62,332 nucleotides of DNA from an uncultured beta proteobacterium (GTDB taxonomy: Bacteria > Pseudomonadota > Gammaproteobacteria > Burkholderiales > Burkholderiaceae_C): assembly GCA_903853895.1 (NCBI GenBank), contig CAINUX010000145.1, positions 1 to 62,332 on the forward strand, in the 5' to 3' direction. The notes beneath the pieces were generated by a model, which saw only the letters and a list, made by a program, of their open reading frames with translations, ran no database searches and was not told where the DNA came from. Position 1 is the first letter of the stretch; the number at the start of each line of letters is the position of its first letter. The translations under genes and the position numbers were made by a program. This document shows positions 1 through 9,076 of the stretch, piece by piece.

Positions 1-441
1 GTACTGGCCAAGCTGTCTGAAGTGCTTTTCATTGAAGTGCTGCGCATCTACATGAACGAACAGCCACCGGGAACCACGGGTTGGTTGGCCGGCGTTGGCG
101 ACCGAATTGTGGGCGCCGCCTTGGGCGCGCTCCACAAAAATCCTGCGCGCGCCTGGACGCTGGAAGATCTGGCGAAAGAAGCCGGTGCATCACGCTCCGT
201 GCTGGCCGAGAAATTCCAGCAAATCGTTGGCATAGCACCGATGCAGTATTTGACGCAATGGCGCATGCTGCTGGCTGCAAACCTGCTGTCGGGCAGCAAT
301 GCACCGTTGATGCAGATCGCGGAAGAAGTGGGTTATCAAACCGACACCGCTTTCAGCCGGGCCTTCAACCGGGAGTATGGCGTGCCACCGGCCAAGTGGC
401 GGCGCTCACAAATGAAAAACATCAACTCCGCTAAGGTGTAG
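1..441 (+). CDS. AraC-family transcriptional regulator, C-terminal part
   Basis: The reading frame is open from the first base, so only the C-terminal part is present (about 146 residues). It carries the two helix-turn-helix motifs of an AraC/XylS DNA-binding domain: a first helix pair around WTLEDLAKEAGASRSVLAEKF and a second around IAEEVGYQTDTAFSRAF, followed by the usual YGVPPAKWRR tail. The short piece before it (EVLRIYMNEQPPG) resembles the linker after a cupin-type ligand-binding domain, as in cupin/AraC repressor-like regulators. It converges on dsdA, so it is not obviously in an operon with anything here. Ligand and targets cannot be told. Family assignment is strong; anything more specific is inference. 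Confidence 0.85.
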   Translation, partial: VLAKLSEVLFIEVLRIYMNEQPPGTTGWLAGVGDRIVGAALGALHKNPARAWTLEDLAKEAGASRSVLAEKFQQIVGIAPMQYLTQWRMLLAANLLSGSNAPLMQIAEEVGYQTDTAFSRAFNREYGVPPAKWRRSQMKNINSAKV

Positions 442-644
442 GTAATGTTGCGAACGCGCAGCGGAGAATTCTCCGCGCTGAACCTGTCGCTGACCAATGA
501 CCATTGGTGGCCATCACGCGACGGCCACTGTGCGGATGGCCCTGCTTGCATGCGGACATCCGCGATATGACTTCGCGATCATTGAATGTCGGCTGTCAGA
601 CGATTATTTGAGTGATCGTTACGTCAGCTGCGGGTCGTGGGTGG

Positions 645-1874
645 CTATTTGGCCCGTTGCAAGAACCTCTGGAACTGTGCATCGGGCACCAGCAGCCCGC
701 CGGTGCTCCACACCACGTGGTTGGCACCGGGGCAAGCCAAGGCAGGTGCGCCCATGGCAATCTCTAGGGGGCCGCTAAAACCCGCCGCCGCAGACGGCTC
801 CAACCGCAGCCCTTCGGTGGCATGCGCCATCGCGAGGTGCTCAAACAGGGTCCGGTCCTGCACCGTGAAGATGCCAGCCACCACTGCGCGCATTGCCTGA
901 GCGGCCAGCAGAGATGCACGCGGCACGGCCAGGCCGTCGGCCTCGGTCCGGTTGCTCAGCCCATGGTCATAGACCGATGGATGGCTGCCGGCGGGTGCGA
1001 GCATCTGCGCCAGAAAGCACGGTGACTGCACGGGCTCGGCAAAGAAACAGTGCACGTGTTCGCCAAACAGCTGGTACAGGCCCCAGGCGATGCCGGACGG
1101 TGCGCCACCCACGCCACACGGCAGGTAGACCAGCAGCGGGTGCTCGGCATCCACCACCACGCCCTGTGTCGCCAGCTGCTCGCGCAGGTGCAGGGCTGCT
1201 GCGCTGTAGCCGACGAAGAGTGACAGCGAGCGTTCGTCATCTACAAAATGGCATAGGGGGTCCGCCTGCGCGCGCTGGCGGCCCGTGGCGACGGCCTGCT
1301 CATAGTCTCCGGGGTGCTCGACCACCTCGACGCCGCTGCTGCGCAGGCGCTCTTTTTTCCACGCCTTGGCATCGACCGACATGTGAACGACGGTCCTGAA
1401 GCCCAGTGCAGCGGCCAGCACGCCGATGGCCAGGCCCAGGTTGCCGGTGGACCCGACCGCCACCTGGTGCCGCCCCAGCATGGCCCGCGCAGCGGGGCTT
1501 GCCAGTGACCGGTAATCGGCGCCATTCAACAGCGGGCCGTGCTGCACGGCCAGGCGCTCGGTCAGCTCCAGCACCTCGTGAAAACCGCCTCGGGCCTTGA
1601 TCGACCCGGCAACGGGCAAGCTGTGGTCGGCTTTGACCCACAGCCGCCCCCGCGCCAGCGGCTGGCCCAAGGCCTCTTGCATGGCGGGCACGGGCAGCAG
1701 GGCAGACTCGATCCGGCCCTGCGTGGCCGCCAGCTCGGGAAACAGCTGCGCCAGCAGCGGTGCAAAGCGTGTGAACCGGTCTTGTGCGGCTTGCATATCC
1801 GCCGGCCCCAGGCACGTGTCGCCCACCACCGTGGGCGCAGCGCCGTAGGCAGCGCGCCATGGGTTGAGCCACAA
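645..1874 (-). CDS. dsdA: D-serine ammonia-lyase (D-serine dehydratase)
   Basis: Pyridoxal-phosphate enzyme converting D-serine to pyruvate and ammonia, detoxifying D-serine in the cytoplasm. The PLP lysine lies in [11 protein letters not shown], and the phosphate-binding region [14 protein letters not shown] and the blocks [11 protein letters not shown] and [16 protein letters not shown] match E. coli DsdA throughout. As drawn, the protein has 409 residues, shorter than the roughly 440 of E. coli, and starts at TTG (1874). The frame stays open upstream to about 1959 and encodes a plausible N-terminus ([16 protein letters not shown]) but has no ATG, so the true start may be CTG at 1895 or further up near the repeat at 1928-1973. 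It is convergent with the AraC gene. Function is confident; the start is not. Confidence 0.88.
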   Translation of the reverse strand: MWLNPWRAAYGAAPTVVGDTCLGPADMQAAQDRFTRFAPLLAQLFPELAATQGRIESALLPVPAMQEALGQPLARGRLWVKADHSLPVAGSIKARGGFHEVLELTERLAVQHGPLLNGADYRSLASPAARAMLGRHQVAVGSTGNLGLAIGVLAAALGFRTVVHMSVDAKAWKKERLRSSGVEVVEHPGDYEQAVATGRQRAQADPLCHFVDDERSLSLFVGYSAAALHLREQLATQGVVVDAEHPLLVYLPCGVGGAPSGIAWGLYQLFGEHVHCFFAEPVQSPCFLAQMLAPAGSHPSVYDHGLSNRTEADGLAVPRASLLAAQAMRAVVAGIFTVQDRTLFEHLAMAHATEGLRLEPSAAAGFSGPLEIAMGAPALACPGANHVVWSTGGLLVPDAQFQRFLQRAK

Positions 1875-1927
1875 CTGGGGTGTTGCGGAACCCAGTTTGG
1901 CCAGAGTGTTGTATGAAGAAATGGCCT

Positions 1928-1973
1928 CTAGCCCCCGTGAAATATGGCGATATTGCTATTAAACATATAGCTA
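1928..1973 (+). repeat. 44-46 bp dispersed repeat, copy 1 (intergenic)
   Basis: Begins with CTAGCCCCCGTGAAATAT and ends with a GCTATT/TAGCTA segment, as in the eight other copies in this window. It lies between dsdA and the histidine phosphatase gene and supplies the stop codon of the latter. Confidence 0.8.
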
Positions 1974-2573
1974 ATCGGAGGGGGCTGTGGTCGCTGCCTG
2001 AATCGTCTGTGCGACTGCGACCCACACGCTTTCACCGTTCTTGCGTTTGACGTGGAGCACCGCATGGCGCGGGTGGCCGGCGATGTGGCGAGTCACGACA
2101 TCCATCACCCAGCCGTGCGTGATGACGAGGATGCGCTCGCCCCGGTGGCGGGCGCCGATGTCTTCAATGGCTTCGATCACGCGGTCGGCAAACTCATCCA
2201 TGGTTTCGCCGCCGACGAACTCAGCCGCCGGGTTGCGCCGCAGAATCTGTTCCAGCAGCGCGGGGTTGAGTTCGGCCAGCTCATTCTTGGGCACGCCCTG
2301 CACCGCGCCAAAATGCTTTTCGCGCAGACCTACATGCGAGGAAGGCGGTGGCAAATGCAAGGCACTGGCTACGATCTGCGCGGTCTCTAGCGCCCGTGCC
2401 AGCGGGCTGGTCCACACGGCAGAAAAGTTCTCGCGGGCCAGGTTTTTGGCCAAAGTGACTGCCTGCTGGCGCCCAAGTGCGTTGATGGGCACATCCAGCC
2501 AGCCCTGCAAGATGCCAAGCCGGTTCCAGTCGGTCTCTCCGTGGCGGGCGATGCAGATGTGGGCGGCGTGCAT
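1971..2573 (-). CDS. Histidine phosphatase family protein (phosphoglycerate-mutase-like)
   Basis: About 200 residues with the phosphohistidine motif ARHGETDWN near the N-terminus (RHG catalytic His), a second catalytic region ITHGWVMDVV, and the branch-2-like GLREKHFGAVQG stretch. This is the family of GpmB, CobC and sugar-phosphate phosphatases; substrate cannot be decided from sequence. The ATG at 2573 is chosen because the conserved domain starts five residues later and the open frame upstream overlaps hemH. It lies 35 bp downstream of hemH on the same strand, so the two are probably co-transcribed. Its stop codon lies within the dispersed repeat at 1928-1973. Confidence 0.85.
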   Translation of the reverse strand: MHAAHICIARHGETDWNRLGILQGWLDVPINALGRQQAVTLAKNLARENFSAVWTSPLARALETAQIVASALHLPPPSSHVGLREKHFGAVQGVPKNELAELNPALLEQILRRNPAAEFVGGETMDEFADRVIEAIEDIGARHRGERILVITHGWVMDVVTRHIAGHPRHAVLHVKRKNGESVWVAVAQTIQAATTAPSD

Positions 2574-2608
2574 GTGAATTCGTTTGCAGTGCCCGCGTGC
2601 AGGGCACG

Positions 2609-3700
2609 TTATTGCTTCGCCCCCAGCGCCAGCGCCGCTGCACGCGATGCGGCCAGCGCGGCCGTGTTGGTTTCGTCCTGCGTGTCCCATCCCGACAGAT
2701 GGCGCTCACCGATATGGCACAGCGCAGTGATCCACTCAGGGTCGTCGTTCAGGCAGGGGATGTAGTGAAAGGCCTTGCCACCGGCCAGCAGGAAGGCGGC
2801 GCGGGCTTCCATGGCGATTTCTTCCAGCGTCTCCAGGCAATCGCTGGTGAAGCCGGGGCACACCACGTCCACCCGCTTGACGCCGGCCTTGCCCATGGCA
2901 ATCAGCGTGGGTTCGGTGTAGGGCTCCAGCCACTTCGCGCGGCCCAGGCGGGACTGGAACGTGACCTTGTACTGTTCCTTGTTCAGCCCCAGTTTCTCGG
3001 CCACCAGTCGCGCAGTCTTGAAGCACTCGCAGTGGTAAGGGTCTCCCAGCTCCAGCGTGCGTGCCGGCACGCCGTGAAAGCTCATGACCAGCTGGTCCGG
3101 CTTGCCGTTGGCACTCCAATGCCGCTGGATGCTCGATGCGAGTGCAGCGATGTAGTCCGGGTCGTCGTGGTAATGGTTGATGAAGCGGAACTCCGGCAGC
3201 GCACGCGTGCGCTGGGCCCACGCATAGACTGCGTCAAACACGCTGGCCGTGGTGGTGGCGCTGTATTGCGGGTAGGCCGGCACCACCAGCACGCGCGTCA
3301 CACCCTCGGCTTTCAGGGCATCAAGCTGCGACGCGATGGACGTGCTGCCATAGCGCATGGCATAGCGCACCTGCACGGCGTGGTTACGCTGGCCCAGCCA
3401 GCCCTGCAGCAGCTTGGACTGCTTCTCAGTCCATAACTTCAAAGGTGAGCCCTCGGGCGTCCACACACTGGCATATTTGGCGGCAGACTTGGCCGGTCGA
3501 AACCGCAGGATGATTCCATGCAGGATGATCATCCACAGCAGGCGCGGGATTTCGACGACGCGGTGGTCACTCAAAAACTCCGCCAGGTAGCGCCGCACCG
3601 CTTTGGGGGTGGGGGCATCGGGCGTGCCCAGGTTGCACAGAAGCACGGCGGTGCGGGGCACCTGGCCGTGGGTAAAGGGGGGTTCTGGGGAAAAGGGCAT
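2609..3700 (-). CDS. hemH: Ferrochelatase
   Basis: Inserts Fe(II) into protoporphyrin IX in the last step of protoheme synthesis. The 363-residue length is typical of proteobacterial HemH. Diagnostic blocks are [14 protein letters not shown] at the N-terminus, the metal-handling [10 protein letters not shown] with its conserved His, [19 protein letters not shown], and [17 protein letters not shown] with the conserved Glu residues. No signal peptide; acts at the cytoplasmic membrane face. It leads a two-gene unit with the histidine phosphatase. Heme demand fits the cbb3 oxidase genes at the far end of the window, but no direct link is shown. Confidence 0.96.
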   Translation of the reverse strand: MPFSPEPPFTHGQVPRTAVLLCNLGTPDAPTPKAVRRYLAEFLSDHRVVEIPRLLWMIILHGIILRFRPAKSAAKYASVWTPEGSPLKLWTEKQSKLLQGWLGQRNHAVQVRYAMRYGSTSIASQLDALKAEGVTRVLVVPAYPQYSATTTASVFDAVYAWAQRTRALPEFRFINHYHDDPDYIAALASSIQRHWSANGKPDQLVMSFHGVPARTLELGDPYHCECFKTARLVAEKLGLNKEQYKVTFQSRLGRAKWLEPYTEPTLIAMGKAGVKRVDVVCPGFTSDCLETLEEIAMEARAAFLLAGGKAFHYIPCLNDDPEWITALCHIGERHLSGWDTQDETNTAALAASRAAALALGAKQ

Positions 3701-3787
3701 GGGCTATTCTCGCAAATCAAGCCGGCCCTGCCAAAGCATCCAACGGATTGGCCCTGCCCCCGGCAGAAATGGCATGCGGCGGCAGCG

Positions 3788-4780
3788 TCAATCCAGTTTG
3801 ATTCCCAAATCGACAGCGAGCTTGATCCACACGGGCACGTCGCGCTCCCAGTCTGCGCGGGTTTCATTGAGGCTCTTGGGTTTGTTGGGGATGGCGAAGG
3901 ACTCGCGCAGTTGGGCGGCGCGGGGTGTGTTGGCGCCCTCAACCACCACTTGCGAGAGCGCCTGCAACACGGCTTCGGGCGTGCCAGCTGGGGCCATCAG
4001 CGGCAGGCCGCCCTCTAAAGTCACCAGGCGGCCCTCCAGACCCTGCTCGGTGAGGGTGGGTACATCGGGCAGCTTGGGGCTGCGATAAGTTCCCGTCACG
4101 CCTATGGCTCGCACGCCGCGCGGCTGCACGGTGGCAAAAGACTGATAGCTGCCAATGGCCACTTGCAACTGGCCGCCCGCCAGATCCACCCACATGGGCG
4201 TTTCGCCTCGGTAGTTGATCGTTTGAATCTTGGTGCCTTCGCTGCGGTTGGTTTGGTCGGCCACCATGTTGGGATACCCACCCGGCGCATAGCTGCCCAT
4301 GTTGGTGGGGTTTTGCCTGGCATAGGCCACCAGTTCGCGGAAAGTGCGCACGCCCAGTTTCTCCGGCACTCCCACAATCAGCGGCCCGGACGGAAAGGAA
4401 GTAATGGGCACGATGTCTTTGTCCAGGTTGTACGGCAGCTTGCTGTACAGCACGCGGTTTTGCCAGACTGTGCCTGAGGTGGTCATGAGCAGCGTGTAGC
4501 CGTCGGGCGGGGATTTGGCCACGGCATCAATCGCGATGATGGCACCCGCGCCGGGCTTGTTATCAACAATCACTTGCATGCCAAACTTTGCCGTGAGTTG
4601 TTCGGCATACAGCCGTGCATACGCATCCGTCAGGCCCCCGGGCGGAAACGCCACCACGATGCGAATGGGCTTGGCAGGCCATTTGGCCTGCTGGGCCATG
4701 GCGGCGGGCAGGGCCATCGACGCGGCAGCCAAGCAGCCAGCACTCAAAATCTTGCGGCGAGGAAATAGGGGCTCAGTCAT
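3788..4780 (-). CDS. Bug-family tripartite tricarboxylate transporter substrate receptor
   Basis: 330-residue periplasmic binding protein of the TctC/Bug family. An N-terminal signal (MTEPLFPRRKILSAGCLAAA, cleavage after the AMA before QQ) carries a basic pair before the hydrophobic stretch. The mature part has the family hallmarks PIRIVVAFPPGGLTDAYARL, QVIVDNKPGAGAIIAID and SPPDGYTLLMTTSGT. Such receptors bind organic acids and usually serve a TctAB permease or a sensor; no permease gene is nearby, which is common for the many orphan Bug genes in Burkholderiales. Ligand unknown. It stands alone between hemH and the acylase gene, both on the same strand. Confidence 0.92.
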   Translation of the reverse strand: MTEPLFPRRKILSAGCLAAASMALPAAMAQQAKWPAKPIRIVVAFPPGGLTDAYARLYAEQLTAKFGMQVIVDNKPGAGAIIAIDAVAKSPPDGYTLLMTTSGTVWQNRVLYSKLPYNLDKDIVPITSFPSGPLIVGVPEKLGVRTFRELVAYARQNPTNMGSYAPGGYPNMVADQTNRSEGTKIQTINYRGETPMWVDLAGGQLQVAIGSYQSFATVQPRGVRAIGVTGTYRSPKLPDVPTLTEQGLEGRLVTLEGGLPLMAPAGTPEAVLQALSQVVVEGANTPRAAQLRESFAIPNKPKSLNETRADWERDVPVWIKLAVDLGIKLD

Positions 4781-4849
4781 GTAGGTCTCCGTTTAGGTGT
4801 CTCACCCAACGATACAGGAGCCAGCGCCCGTTGTGCCCCCGGTAAACCC

Positions 4850-7282
4850 TCACCGCCCGGGTTTAAGCGTCAGGGTGCTCTTGGTGTTGGCCTTGACGTC
4901 TGCGGGGCTCAGGTGCTGCGGCTTGTAGAGGCCTTCAGCAAAGAAAGGGGCCTGGTCCGCATAGTGGGCATCAAACAGCACACCACTCTGGCCAACCGGG
5001 TTGATGCCAACAGACTTGTCCGGTTGCGCAAAGTCAATCACACGCCGGGTAGAGGGGCCGGACTTCACGCCCCAGGGCGCCGGGCCCATGTTGATATTCA
5101 TGTTGTTGGGCGTCTCGCGGCCGCCGGCCACCTTGAAGGGGCCGACGTTGAAGATCATGTCCAGAGGCTTTTGCTGGCCCAGTGGGTGTGCGTGGGTCAG
5201 GGTGTGGGCACTGCCCCATTTCCATAGCAACAGGTCCTTGCCTATTGCCGATTCGAGGTGTTTGATGGTATTGACCCAGGCTACGCGAACGGTCTCGAAC
5301 CGGCTCTCCACCGGCTTGGTCTTGATGTTGTCCCACCAGGGTGACTTGGCGTCGGCAATCAACAATGGCAGTGCGCTGTCCAGTGCGAAAGTCTTGAGCA
5401 AATTCTTGAACTGCACGTCACCCATCTCGTCCGCCATGGCAGCGTGGGCCAGCTCATACATCAGCTGGGTGAACAGCAGCGCGGCCATGCTGTCGCGGCT
5501 GTAGTCACCATCCCAGAGGTCCAGGGGTTCCAGAAACGCCTTTTGATACGGATCGGTGGTGACGCTCTTAAGAATCGGCATCAGGACCTGGAGGATGCGC
5601 GGGCCGTAGCCGTTGCGGCCGTCGAGTTGCAGGGCCTGCGCGGCCGCGGTGTCCCACAGGCGGTCGGGGTCACGTAGCACGGAGTCCAGGCGCTGCACCC
5701 GGTCGGCCAGGCAGTAGTAGCCAGGCACGGGCACGCCGCTGCTGGGCTTGGGCTGGTTGTTGGCTGACACGATGTAGCCGCGCGCCGGGTTCTCTTCCTG
5801 CGGGTTGAAGTTGAAGTTGTAGAAGCCGGTCTTGTCGGCCTCGGCGGTGCTGCCGTCCAGAATGAATGTGGGGTTGACGCCAGCCGGGCGTATGGGCAGT
5901 TTGGCGGCGGCCCACCAGGCGATGTCGCCGGCGGTGTTGGCCCACAACACGTTGAGGCCGGGCGAGTGGATTTTTTCTGCCGCGCTGCGCGCCTTGTCGC
6001 GGGTGTCGGCGCGGTTGAGTTCATAAAAGGCCTGCAGGATGGGGTTTTCAGTCTGCAGAAACGCCCACCACATGGCCACCGGCGTGCTGCCAAAGTTGTC
6101 CTTGAAGGCGTCGGTGATGATGGGACCATGGGGAGAGCTGCGCACCGCCAGTTCCACCGGTGCGGCACCCTTGACCTTGATGGTCTCCACGCGGGTTGTC
6201 AGGTCCACCCACTGGCCGCCAATCGACACCTGGTTCGGGTTGGCCGGATTGGGCTTCTCTGCCACCAGGTCCACGTCATCGTTCTCGAACATGGTCAGGC
6301 TCCAGCCGAATTGGGCGTTGTGCCCCAACAGTGCCAGGGGGTTGAGCGCCTGGTAATGCCCGTACAGATCAAAGCCCGGCGCGGTCAAATGGGCCTCGTA
6401 CCAGACGGCGGGCGCCGAATAGCCAATGTGCGGGTCACCGGCCAGCAAGGGCTTACCGCTGGCGGTGCGCTTGCCCGAAATGACCCAGGCATTGCTGCCC
6501 TCAAACATGGGCACGCCCGCGGCTTCCAGTGCGCTTTGGCTCAGCTGGGCCAACTGGCTCAGGGCCTTCCAGTCCTGGGCGCCCAGTGCCATTGCGCTGG
6601 CGCGTGGTGCGGGTGCCGCGGCTGCACTCTGGTCGATCACGCCTTCCGCGTGCCATTCCAGGTCAAAGGCACGCAAATAGTCAGGCCCCAGCTTGTCGCG
6701 GATGTAGGTCAGCGGCGGGTCGGTGCGAAAGGCCGCCGCAAAGCTGTAGGCCAGGTAGCCCGACACGGCGAACGTGTCTTGTGGCGTGAACGGACGCTTG
6801 GGGATTTTGAGGATGTTGAATTCCAGCGGCGGCGGGTGGCCGGCCTGGTATTGGTTGATGCCGTCCAGGTACGCCAGCAGAGCGATGGTGACGGGTGCCG
6901 CAGGGTCTAGTTTGGTGGCCGCGTCCTGCGCCTTGGCGCGTATGCCCAGAGTGCGAAACAGCTTGTCGGTGTCCAGTAGATTGGGCCCCAGCACTTCGGC
7001 CAGTTCGCCATTGGCCAGGCGGCGCACCATTTCCATCTGGAACAGGCGGTCTTGCGCATGCACGTAGCCCAGGGCGCGGTACAGGTCGGGCTCATTTTGG
7101 GCGCGGATGTGGGGCACGCCCCGTTCGTCGTAATCCACCGTCACCGGAGCGGTGAGCTGTTTCAAGGCCATGGTGCCGCTGCGCACCGGTTGCTTGGTAT
7201 GGATCAGCCACGCGGCCGCGCCGCCAACGGCGACCAGCGCTGCCGTGACGGTGGCGGCAATAATCTTGACTGCGATATGCAT
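4850..7282 (-). CDS. Penicillin acylase family protein (Ntn hydrolase)
   Basis: 810-residue secreted hydrolase of the penicillin amidase/acyl-homoserine-lactone acylase family. A signal/anchor segment covers residues 5-27. Residues 45-115 are the alpha-chain start (VTVDYDERGVPHIRAQNEPDLYRALGYVHAQDRLFQMEM). The catalytic nucleophile is Ser263 in the FEGSNAWVISG motif, which becomes the N-terminus of the beta chain after autoproteolysis; LLAGDPHIG and the later FGWSLTMFENDDVDL are the expected substrate-pocket blocks. Length matches the family. Substrates range from penicillins to acyl-homoserine lactones, so quorum quenching is possible but unproven. Single gene; an unexplained region of about 800 bp lies upstream. 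Confidence 0.93.
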   Translation of the reverse strand: MHIAVKIIAATVTAALVAVGGAAAWLIHTKQPVRSGTMALKQLTAPVTVDYDERGVPHIRAQNEPDLYRALGYVHAQDRLFQMEMVRRLANGELAEVLGPNLLDTDKLFRTLGIRAKAQDAATKLDPAAPVTIALLAYLDGINQYQAGHPPPLEFNILKIPKRPFTPQDTFAVSGYLAYSFAAAFRTDPPLTYIRDKLGPDYLRAFDLEWHAEGVIDQSAAAAPAPRASAMALGAQDWKALSQLAQLSQSALEAAGVPMFEGSNAWVISGKRTASGKPLLAGDPHIGYSAPAVWYEAHLTAPGFDLYGHYQALNPLALLGHNAQFGWSLTMFENDDVDLVAEKPNPANPNQVSIGGQWVDLTTRVETIKVKGAAPVELAVRSSPHGPIITDAFKDNFGSTPVAMWWAFLQTENPILQAFYELNRADTRDKARSAAEKIHSPGLNVLWANTAGDIAWWAAAKLPIRPAGVNPTFILDGSTAEADKTGFYNFNFNPQEENPARGYIVSANNQPKPSSGVPVPGYYCLADRVQRLDSVLRDPDRLWDTAAAQALQLDGRNGYGPRILQVLMPILKSVTTDPYQKAFLEPLDLWDGDYSRDSMAALLFTQLMYELAHAAMADEMGDVQFKNLLKTFALDSALPLLIADAKSPWWDNIKTKPVESRFETVRVAWVNTIKHLESAIGKDLLLWKWGSAHTLTHAHPLGQQKPLDMIFNVGPFKVAGGRETPNNMNINMGPAPWGVKSGPSTRRVIDFAQPDKSVGINPVGQSGVLFDAHYADQAPFFAEGLYKPQHLSPADVKANTKSTLTLKPGR

Positions 7283-7886
7283 GAACGGGCTACTCCTCTG
7301 GAGCGAACATCATACGCAATGGGAATGTTTGTCGGCCTATCTGTCGCGCATGGCGGACGGCGTGGCTAGCATCCTCCGGCTCGCATCGCGGACGGGCCGG
7401 TTTGGTGCGCTGTCTGTGTTGGGTCAAGGCCGGGATTGGTCCACCTGCTCTGTGGCAAGTGCGGCCTGCGCTCGCAAGCCACGCCGTCCGCCTTCGGGGT
7501 GGGGTTGTTTGATGGGGTGGGGTCAATGCCCGGGTCAGACGCGTAGCGGAAGTAGACATTTGTGATCTGCCTCCTCCATAGCTGTCGTAGGCTTCTGCAT
7601 CCCCAAGGTCGGCTAAGTGGACTTCACCCGCTTCCGTATTCAAAGCGATGCGAGTTGACGTGCCGGTGACCTTCCCGCAATTCGCCATGAACCGCCGGTT
7701 TCCCCGCAGGAAGATGCGCAGTACCATGTTGAGCACCACTCCGGCCTTTTCAGGAATAGCGGCTGAGCACACGGCCGTTTTCCCGTTCTTCCTAGTCATC
7801 CTGGGTTTGGAGCAGCACAGGCTATGTCACACCGGCTTAGATAGCAAAAAACCCGTAAGTCTTTGATAGGGGTAGCGTTTGTTTGC
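7283..7886. other. Gene-poor stretch upstream of the acylase gene
   Basis: No gene can be supported here. An open frame on the minus strand from 7799 to 7290 would encode 169 residues, but the second half is Pro/Arg-rich and looks like a GC-rich by-product, and no family is recognised. The first part (LADLGDAEAYDSYGGG) could be a decayed secreted protein. The stretch probably holds the acylase promoter and perhaps old gene debris. Confidence 0.4.
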
Positions 7887-7928
7887 ATTGAATTCTCCGT
7901 TGTCGGTGGTGCCAAAAAAAATTTGTGT

Positions 7929-7955
7929 CATTTGCCCAAATTTTGTGGGGGAAAT
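7929..7955 (+). promoter_or_regulatory. Candidate operator, imperfect palindrome, 182 bp upstream of first small gene
   Basis: CATTTGCCCAAATTTTG followed by TGGGGGAAAT. It aligns base by base with the perfect palindrome at 10395-10423 and with 8640-8666. Directly after it a further CCCCCAAATTG occurs, so TGGGGGAAATCCCCCA (7946-7961) is also nearly symmetric. The conserved sequence and distance to the start codon suggest a regulator site; the regulator is unknown. Confidence 0.6.
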
Positions 7956-8110
7956 CCCCCAAATTGTTGAAGACCAACCGTGTGTTGTGTGTAAGTGATT
8001 GATTTCATTGGAAATATTCATTTCCTAAGAGTTGGCATGGTTTACGCATAGTAGATTGCGTCACAGCCGCTTTTGGGCGCGACTTTTATCAGACTTAAAG
8101 GAACTTCACC

Positions 8111-8305
8111 ATGCGTAAATCCATCGGAACTTCGGCACTCATCGCCTCCACAGTCCTGGCCCTCATCACGGCTCTTGCTCCTGTAACTGCCTCGGCACGC
8201 ACAGGCGCGCAAAGCGTCGGCAATGGTGTCAAGTGCTACACCGCAGGGTTCGTGCAAGCAGACGGCACCGTGAAGTACCAGCGAGTTTGCTACAAGGGCG
8301 CTTAA
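8111..8305 (+). CDS. Small secreted two-cysteine protein, paralogue 1
   Basis: 64 residues, function unknown. Residues 1-29 form a Sec signal peptide (MRKSIGT, then a hydrophobic stretch, cleavage after TASA). The mature part of about 35 residues has a GNGVKC block, an ADGT turn and a QRVCYKGA end, with two cysteines 19 residues apart that could form a disulfide in the periplasm. The start is supported by AAAGGAACTTCACC before ATG. It is closely similar to the genes at 8821-9018 and 10038-10244. A truncated barrel remnant follows convergently. Not recognised as a named family; could be a periplasmic or exported peptide partner of the barrel. Confidence 0.72.
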   Translation: MRKSIGTSALIASTVLALITALAPVTASARTGAQSVGNGVKCYTAGFVQADGTVKYQRVCYKGA

Positions 8306-8358
8306 AGTCAGGTTGCACGCATTGCAGCAATGCCGTGCGGGCAACCGCGAAAGCCGAG

Positions 8359-8592
8359 TCAAAAATACCACTCGGTAAGCAGTTTTGTTGCAACTTGTTG
8401 GCACAGGTTGTCGAGCACGGGAATCTTGGCTTGGCTGTGCACAAAGCTGCACTCAGTCGATCCGTCTGATGGACTGTCAATGCGCGCTCAACGGACACAG
8501 CAAACCCCGTAGACTGATCGACCCGCATCGGGTCGTCTTCCAGTTGGCTCCGGCAGACCAGTTTGTTTCTTCCCAGTTCCATTGCATCGAAG
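8359..8592 (-). pseudogene. Remnant of outer-membrane barrel C-terminus
   Basis: Reading the minus strand gives DPMRADQS-like and SVERALT-like blocks (DDPMRVDQSTGF, SVERALTVHQTDRL) that match the C-terminal region of the intact barrel at 9077-10048. Relative to it there is a deletion of about 30 nt between two CGGGTC copies, a small frameshift after the RQT/RL block, and a changed stop, since the final TEW codon is followed by TAT TTT TGA. The N-terminal two thirds are absent. This is a decayed duplicate. Confidence 0.8.
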
Positions 8593-8639
8593 TCTTTGAT
8601 TGATTTCTGCGTTGTAGGTGGTGGCAATTTCAGTTGAGT

Positions 8640-8666
8640 CATTTGCCCAAAATTTGTGGGGGAAAT
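8640..8666 (+). promoter_or_regulatory. Candidate operator, 181 bp upstream of second small gene
   Basis: CATTTGCCCAAAATTTG followed by TGGGGGAAAT, the counterpart of 7929-7955, at nearly the same distance from the start codon (181 versus 182 bp). Confidence 0.6.
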
Positions 8667-8820
8667 CACCAAAATTGTTGAAGGCCAACAGTGCGTTGTG
8701 TGTAAGTGATTGATTTCATTGAAAATATTCCTTTCCTAAGAGTTGGCATGGTTTACGCATAGTGAATTGCGTCACAGCCTTTTTGGGCGTGGCTTTTCTC
8801 AAACTTAAAGGAACTTCACC

Positions 8821-9018
8821 ATGCGTAAATCCATTGGAACTTCGGCACTCATTGCTACAACCCTTCTGGCCGTTGTCGCTGCCCTGGCGCCTGCCACAGC
8901 TTCTGCACGTGAGGGCGGAGCACGAAGCATTGGTAATGGTGTCAAATGCCGTACAGCTCCAGTGTTGCAAGCAGATGGCACGTACAAATACCAACAGGTT
9001 TGCCGCAAGGGCGTTTAG
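8821..9018 (+). CDS. Small secreted two-cysteine protein, paralogue 2
   Basis: 65 residues. It shares the first twelve residues (MRKSIGTSALIA) with paralogue 1, has a signal peptide ending TASA, then a GNGVKC block, ADGT turn and QQVCRKGV end, with the same two cysteines. The ribosome-binding region AAAGGAACTTCACC is identical to paralogue 1. It converges on the intact barrel gene, the stops being 58 bp apart. Function unknown; the conservation of cysteines and termini across three copies argues for a real protein. Confidence 0.75.
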   Translation: MRKSIGTSALIATTLLAVVAALAPATASAREGGARSIGNGVKCRTAPVLQADGTYKYQQVCRKGV

Positions 9019-9076
9019 TGTCAAGTTGCCTGCATTGCTGCTAGGCAGTGCGGGCACGCGCGAAAGCTGAGTCAAA

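Larger units (their letters stand above)
7887..8592. repeat. Tandem duplication unit A (small gene plus decayed barrel)
   Basis: This block aligns collinearly with 8599-9338: the same upstream palindrome, the same stretch GTTGTGTGTAAGTGATTGAT, the same GAGTTGGCATGGTTTACGCA, a paralogous small gene and the same minus-strand barrel C-terminus. The small-gene start codons are offset by 710 bp. Unit A has degenerated in the barrel part. Confidence 0.85.

Noticed and set aside
7290..7799. Minus-strand open frame of 169 residues upstream of the acylase gene
   Set aside because: Composition of its second half (Pro, Arg, His, Thr-rich) is what GC-rich non-coding DNA gives, no domain or signal peptide fits, and no convincing ribosome-binding site precedes it.
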